DNA of 6,314 nucleotides from an uncultured Oscillospiraceae bacterium (lineage in GTDB: Bacteria; Bacillota; Clostridia; Oscillospirales; Oscillospiraceae): positions 1 to 6,314 of the forward strand of contig CAKTXB010000120.1 in NCBI GenBank assembly GCA_934630555.1, written 5' to 3'. The notes beneath the pieces are model-generated. The model was not told the DNA's origin. It saw only the letters and a list, made by a program, of their open reading frames with translations, and searched no databases. Position 1 is the stretch's first letter. Every line of letters begins with the position of its first letter. The translations under genes were made by a program, and so were the position numbers. Below are positions 4,297 through 6,314 of the stretch, piece after piece.

Positions 4297-6132
4297 ATGT
4301 GTGGTATCGTAGGATACGTTGGAAAAGAGCAGGCGGCTCCCATTTTGCTGGAGGGGCTGTCGCGGCTGGAGTATCGCGGGTACGATTCGGCCGGCGTGTG
4401 CGTTTGCCATGACGGTGTGTTGGCGCTGGCCAAATGCAAGGGCCGGCTCCAGAATCTGATCGAAAAGACCGGGAACGGCGCGCTGCTGCCCGGTACGCTT
4501 GGCATTGGCCACACGCGCTGGGCCACGCACGGCGAGCCAAACGACCAGAACTCGCACCCGCACATGAGCCAGAACGGGCGCATTGCGCTGGTGCACAACG
4601 GGATCATTGAGAACTATCTGGAGCTGCGGCAGTTTTTGCAGGCAAAGGGCGTGCAGTTTGCCTCGGACACGGACAGTGAAGTCGTGGTGCAGCTTTTGGA
4701 GCTGTATTACGGCGAAACGGGCAATGTGTTTGACGCGCTGTATATGGTGCTGCACCGCATTGAGGGCGCGTATGCGCTGGGCATTGTGTGCGCCGACGAG
4801 CCAGACCGCATTTATGCCGCGCGCAAGGACGCGCCGCTGCTGCTGGGCTTTGGCAAGGGGTGCAATTTCATTGCCTCGGACGTGACGGCGCTGGTGAAGC
4901 ACACGCGCGACGTGGCGTATATGGAGGACGGCGAGGTGGCCGTGCTCACAAAGGATGAGGTCCATGTATTCAACGCCATGGAGCAGGAGATCGAAAAGCC
5001 GCATCACTATGTGGACTGGGAGATCTCGGCGGCGGAAAAGGGCGGCTATCCGCACTTTATGCTCAAGGAGATCATGGAAGAGCCGGAGGCCATTCGGCGT
5101 ACCATCCATCCGCGGCTGAAGGACGGCCAGATCGTGCTGGACGATTTGAAGCTGACGCGGGAGGAACTGGAGGGCTTTGGGCGCATCTGCATTCTGGCGT
5201 GCGGCTCATCGTATCATGTGGGCATGATCGGCAAGTATAACATAGAAAAGCTGGCGCGCATCCCGGTGGAGGTGGTGCTGGCGTCGGAGTTCCGGTACTG
5301 CGACCCGCTGGTGAGCGAGAAAACACTGGTGATCGTCATCAGCCAGTCAGGTGAAACGCTGGACACCATGGCGGCGCTGCGCGAGGCCAAGGCGCGCGGG
5401 GCGCGGGTCTTGTCCATCGTGAACGTGGTAGGCAGCTCCATTGCGCGCGAGTCGGACGATGTGCTGTATACGTGGGCCGGGCCGGAGATCGCCGTGGCGA
5501 CGACAAAAGCCTATTCCACGCAACTGATCTTACTGGATATGATCGCGCTGGCGTTTGCAAAAACGCTGGGGCGCATTGCGCCGGAGCGCTATGCGGCGCT
5601 GGTGGCGGAGATCGAGCGGCTGCCGGAGAAGATGGAAACGATCCTTGGAAGCTGCCAGAATATCCAGCACTTTGCGAGCCGGTATTTTAATCATGACTCG
5701 ATCTTCTTCATTGGGCGCAATCTGGACTATGCACTGGGGCTGGAGGGCTCGCTGAAGCTGAAGGAGATCTCGTACATCCACTCGGAGGCGTATGCCTCGG
5801 GCGAACTGAAGCACGGCACGATCTCCCTGATCGAGCAGGGCACGCTGGTGGTGGCGCTGAGCACATATTCACCGCTGTTTGACAAGGCCATGAGCAATGT
5901 GGTGGAGGTCAAGGCGCGCGGCGCGCAGGTGCTGGCGCTGACGACGGAGCGCCACCGCGCAGAGATGGAAAAGAACGCGGACGCGATCTTGACCATCCCG
6001 GAAACGGAGGATATGTTCCTGCCGTCGCTGGGCGTTGTGCCGCTGCAGCTGTTTGCGTATTATATGGCGCTGCAGCGCGGGTGCGACATTGATAAGCCGC
6101 GGAATCTGGCAAAGAGTGTGACGGTGGAATAA
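4297..6132 (+). CDS. glmS: Glutamine--fructose-6-phosphate aminotransferase (isomerizing) GlmS
   Basis: Makes glucosamine-6-phosphate from fructose-6-phosphate and glutamine, the first step toward UDP-GlcNAc for peptidoglycan; cytosolic. The product is 611 aa, the usual length. The N-terminal class II glutaminase domain (about 2-235) begins MCGIVGY, so Cys2 becomes the terminal nucleophile after Met removal. It continues with HTRWATHGEP (72-81), HNGIIEN (100-106) and SDTDSE (123-128). Two SIS isomerase domains follow. The first contains CGSSYHVG (302-309), SQSGET (349-354) and TTKAYSTQ (402-409). The second contains Glu490 in KLKEISYIHSEAY and His506 in ELKHGTIS, and the protein ends PRNLAKSVTVE with the catalytic Lys606. 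All key residues are present. The gene appears monocistronic, with its own promoter and upstream ribozyme, and hairpins follow the stop. Confidence 0.98.
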   Translation: MCGIVGYVGKEQAAPILLEGLSRLEYRGYDSAGVCVCHDGVLALAKCKGRLQNLIEKTGNGALLPGTLGIGHTRWATHGEPNDQNSHPHMSQNGRIALVHNGIIENYLELRQFLQAKGVQFASDTDSEVVVQLLELYYGETGNVFDALYMVLHRIEGAYALGIVCADEPDRIYAARKDAPLLLGFGKGCNFIASDVTALVKHTRDVAYMEDGEVAVLTKDEVHVFNAMEQEIEKPHHYVDWEISAAEKGGYPHFMLKEIMEEPEAIRRTIHPRLKDGQIVLDDLKLTREELEGFGRICILACGSSYHVGMIGKYNIEKLARIPVEVVLASEFRYCDPLVSEKTLVIVISQSGETLDTMAALREAKARGARVLSIVNVVGSSIARESDDVLYTWAGPEIAVATTKAYSTQLILLDMIALAFAKTLGRIAPERYAALVAEIERLPEKMETILGSCQNIQHFASRYFNHDSIFFIGRNLDYALGLEGSLKLKEISYIHSEAYASGELKHGTISLIEQGTLVVALSTYSPLFDKAMSNVVEVKARGAQVLALTTERHRAEMEKNADAILTIPETEDMFLPSLGVVPLQLFAYYMALQRGCDIDKPRNLAKSVTVE

Positions 6133-6137
6133 ATTTT

Positions 6138-6187
6138 TGCAAAGCCGGAGGCTTTGCATTGGGGTGCGGGGCGTTGCCCCGTGCCCC
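6138..6187 (+). terminator. Pair of hairpins after glmS, probable transcription end
   Basis: TGCAAAGCC (6138-6146) pairs with 6150-6158. A second, very GC-rich 12-bp stem (6161-6172 with 6176-6187, two G-U pairs, 3-base loop) follows directly. Neither is followed by a real T-run (only TT in each case), so they are not textbook intrinsic terminators. Their position five bases past the stop and their stability suggest 3'-end formation or mRNA protection. They could also be an intergenic repeat. Confidence 0.45.
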
Positions 6188-6191
6188 TTGC

Positions 6192-6314
6192 GTTGGTTGT
6201 ACCAAAGACAACCCCCCGGCTATGCCGGGGGTAAAAAAATAGCTTCCAGCGAGGAGTGGCGTAGACAAGAAAAAAGCTCCCTGTTAGATTAGAAGTGGTT
6301 TGCCGACCACACAA
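6192..6314 (+). mobile_element. Possible left end and leader of an IS200/IS605-type element (partial)
   Basis: No gene is visible. Three small stem-loops follow one another: GGTTGT/ACAACC (about 6195-6212); a strong CCCCCGGC stem with loop TAT (6213-6220 with 6224-6231) followed by A rather than T; and GTGGT/ACCAC at 6295-6299 with 6306-6310. A weaker AGCTT/AAGCT pairing (6241-6245 with 6274-6278) lies between. In IS200/IS605 elements, a subterminal hairpin recognised by the Y1 transposase TnpA is followed by a structured leader that limits tnpA translation. The arrangement resembles this, but the transposase itself would lie beyond the window. The left boundary is a guess. Confidence 0.4.

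Noticed and set aside
4279..5109. 276-codon minus-strand ORF opposite glmS
   Set aside because: A shadow of the glutaminase domain of GlmS, with no independent signals.
6060..6314. 84-codon minus-strand ORF at the window end
   Set aside because: Part of it is simply antisense to the GlmS C-terminus (DKPRNLAKSVTVE), and the rest runs through hairpins.

Overview
The window looks like chromosomal DNA of a GC-rich Clostridia member, probably Oscillospirales-like. This is inferred from GC-rich codon use combined with Firmicutes-type signals: strong AGGAGG-like ribosome binding sites, intrinsic terminators, and a glmS ribozyme. All five real genes are on the + strand.

Layout. Positions 1-77 hold an inverted copy of a two-hairpin repeat, followed by an intrinsic terminator (79-115) for a gene left of the window. 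An extended -10 promoter (about 125-153) then starts a tight four-gene operon. It contains thymidylate synthase (thyA, 187-1017), dihydrofolate reductase (folA, 1027-1533), a short DEAD-box RNA helicase (1563-2759), and a divergent DprA/Smf-like protein (2756-3643) that starts at TTG and overlaps the helicase stop. The operon ends in a terminator hairpin that includes the last stop codon. ThyA and FolA form a metabolic pair: ThyA oxidises methylene-THF to dihydrofolate while making dTMP, and FolA reduces dihydrofolate again. The helicase and DprA-like protein are co-transcribed but have no obvious metabolic link to them.

Positions 3641-4296 hold no protein gene but are dense in signals. A 234-bp non-coding, hairpin-rich segment (3669-3902) has imperfect inverted ends and lies between two perfect 28-bp copies of the operon terminator. 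Its first 77 bp match positions 77-1 inverted at 73 of 77 bases, with one compensatory pair change in a stem. This resembles a small non-autonomous mobile element or structured repeat associated with terminators. Downstream come a promoter (-10 at 4048-4053) and a complete glmS self-cleaving ribozyme (about 4094-4240) in the leader of glmS (4297-6132), the glucosamine-6-phosphate synthase. The ribozyme would shut down glmS expression when GlcN6P is plentiful.

After glmS are two hairpins (6138-6187), then from about 6200 to the window end a set of small hairpins with no gene. These resemble the left end and leader of an IS200/IS605-type element whose transposase would lie beyond the window.

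The best candidate for something undescribed is the terminator-associated repeat (1-77 and 3669-3902). The genes themselves are recognisable housekeeping families with some unusual residues.
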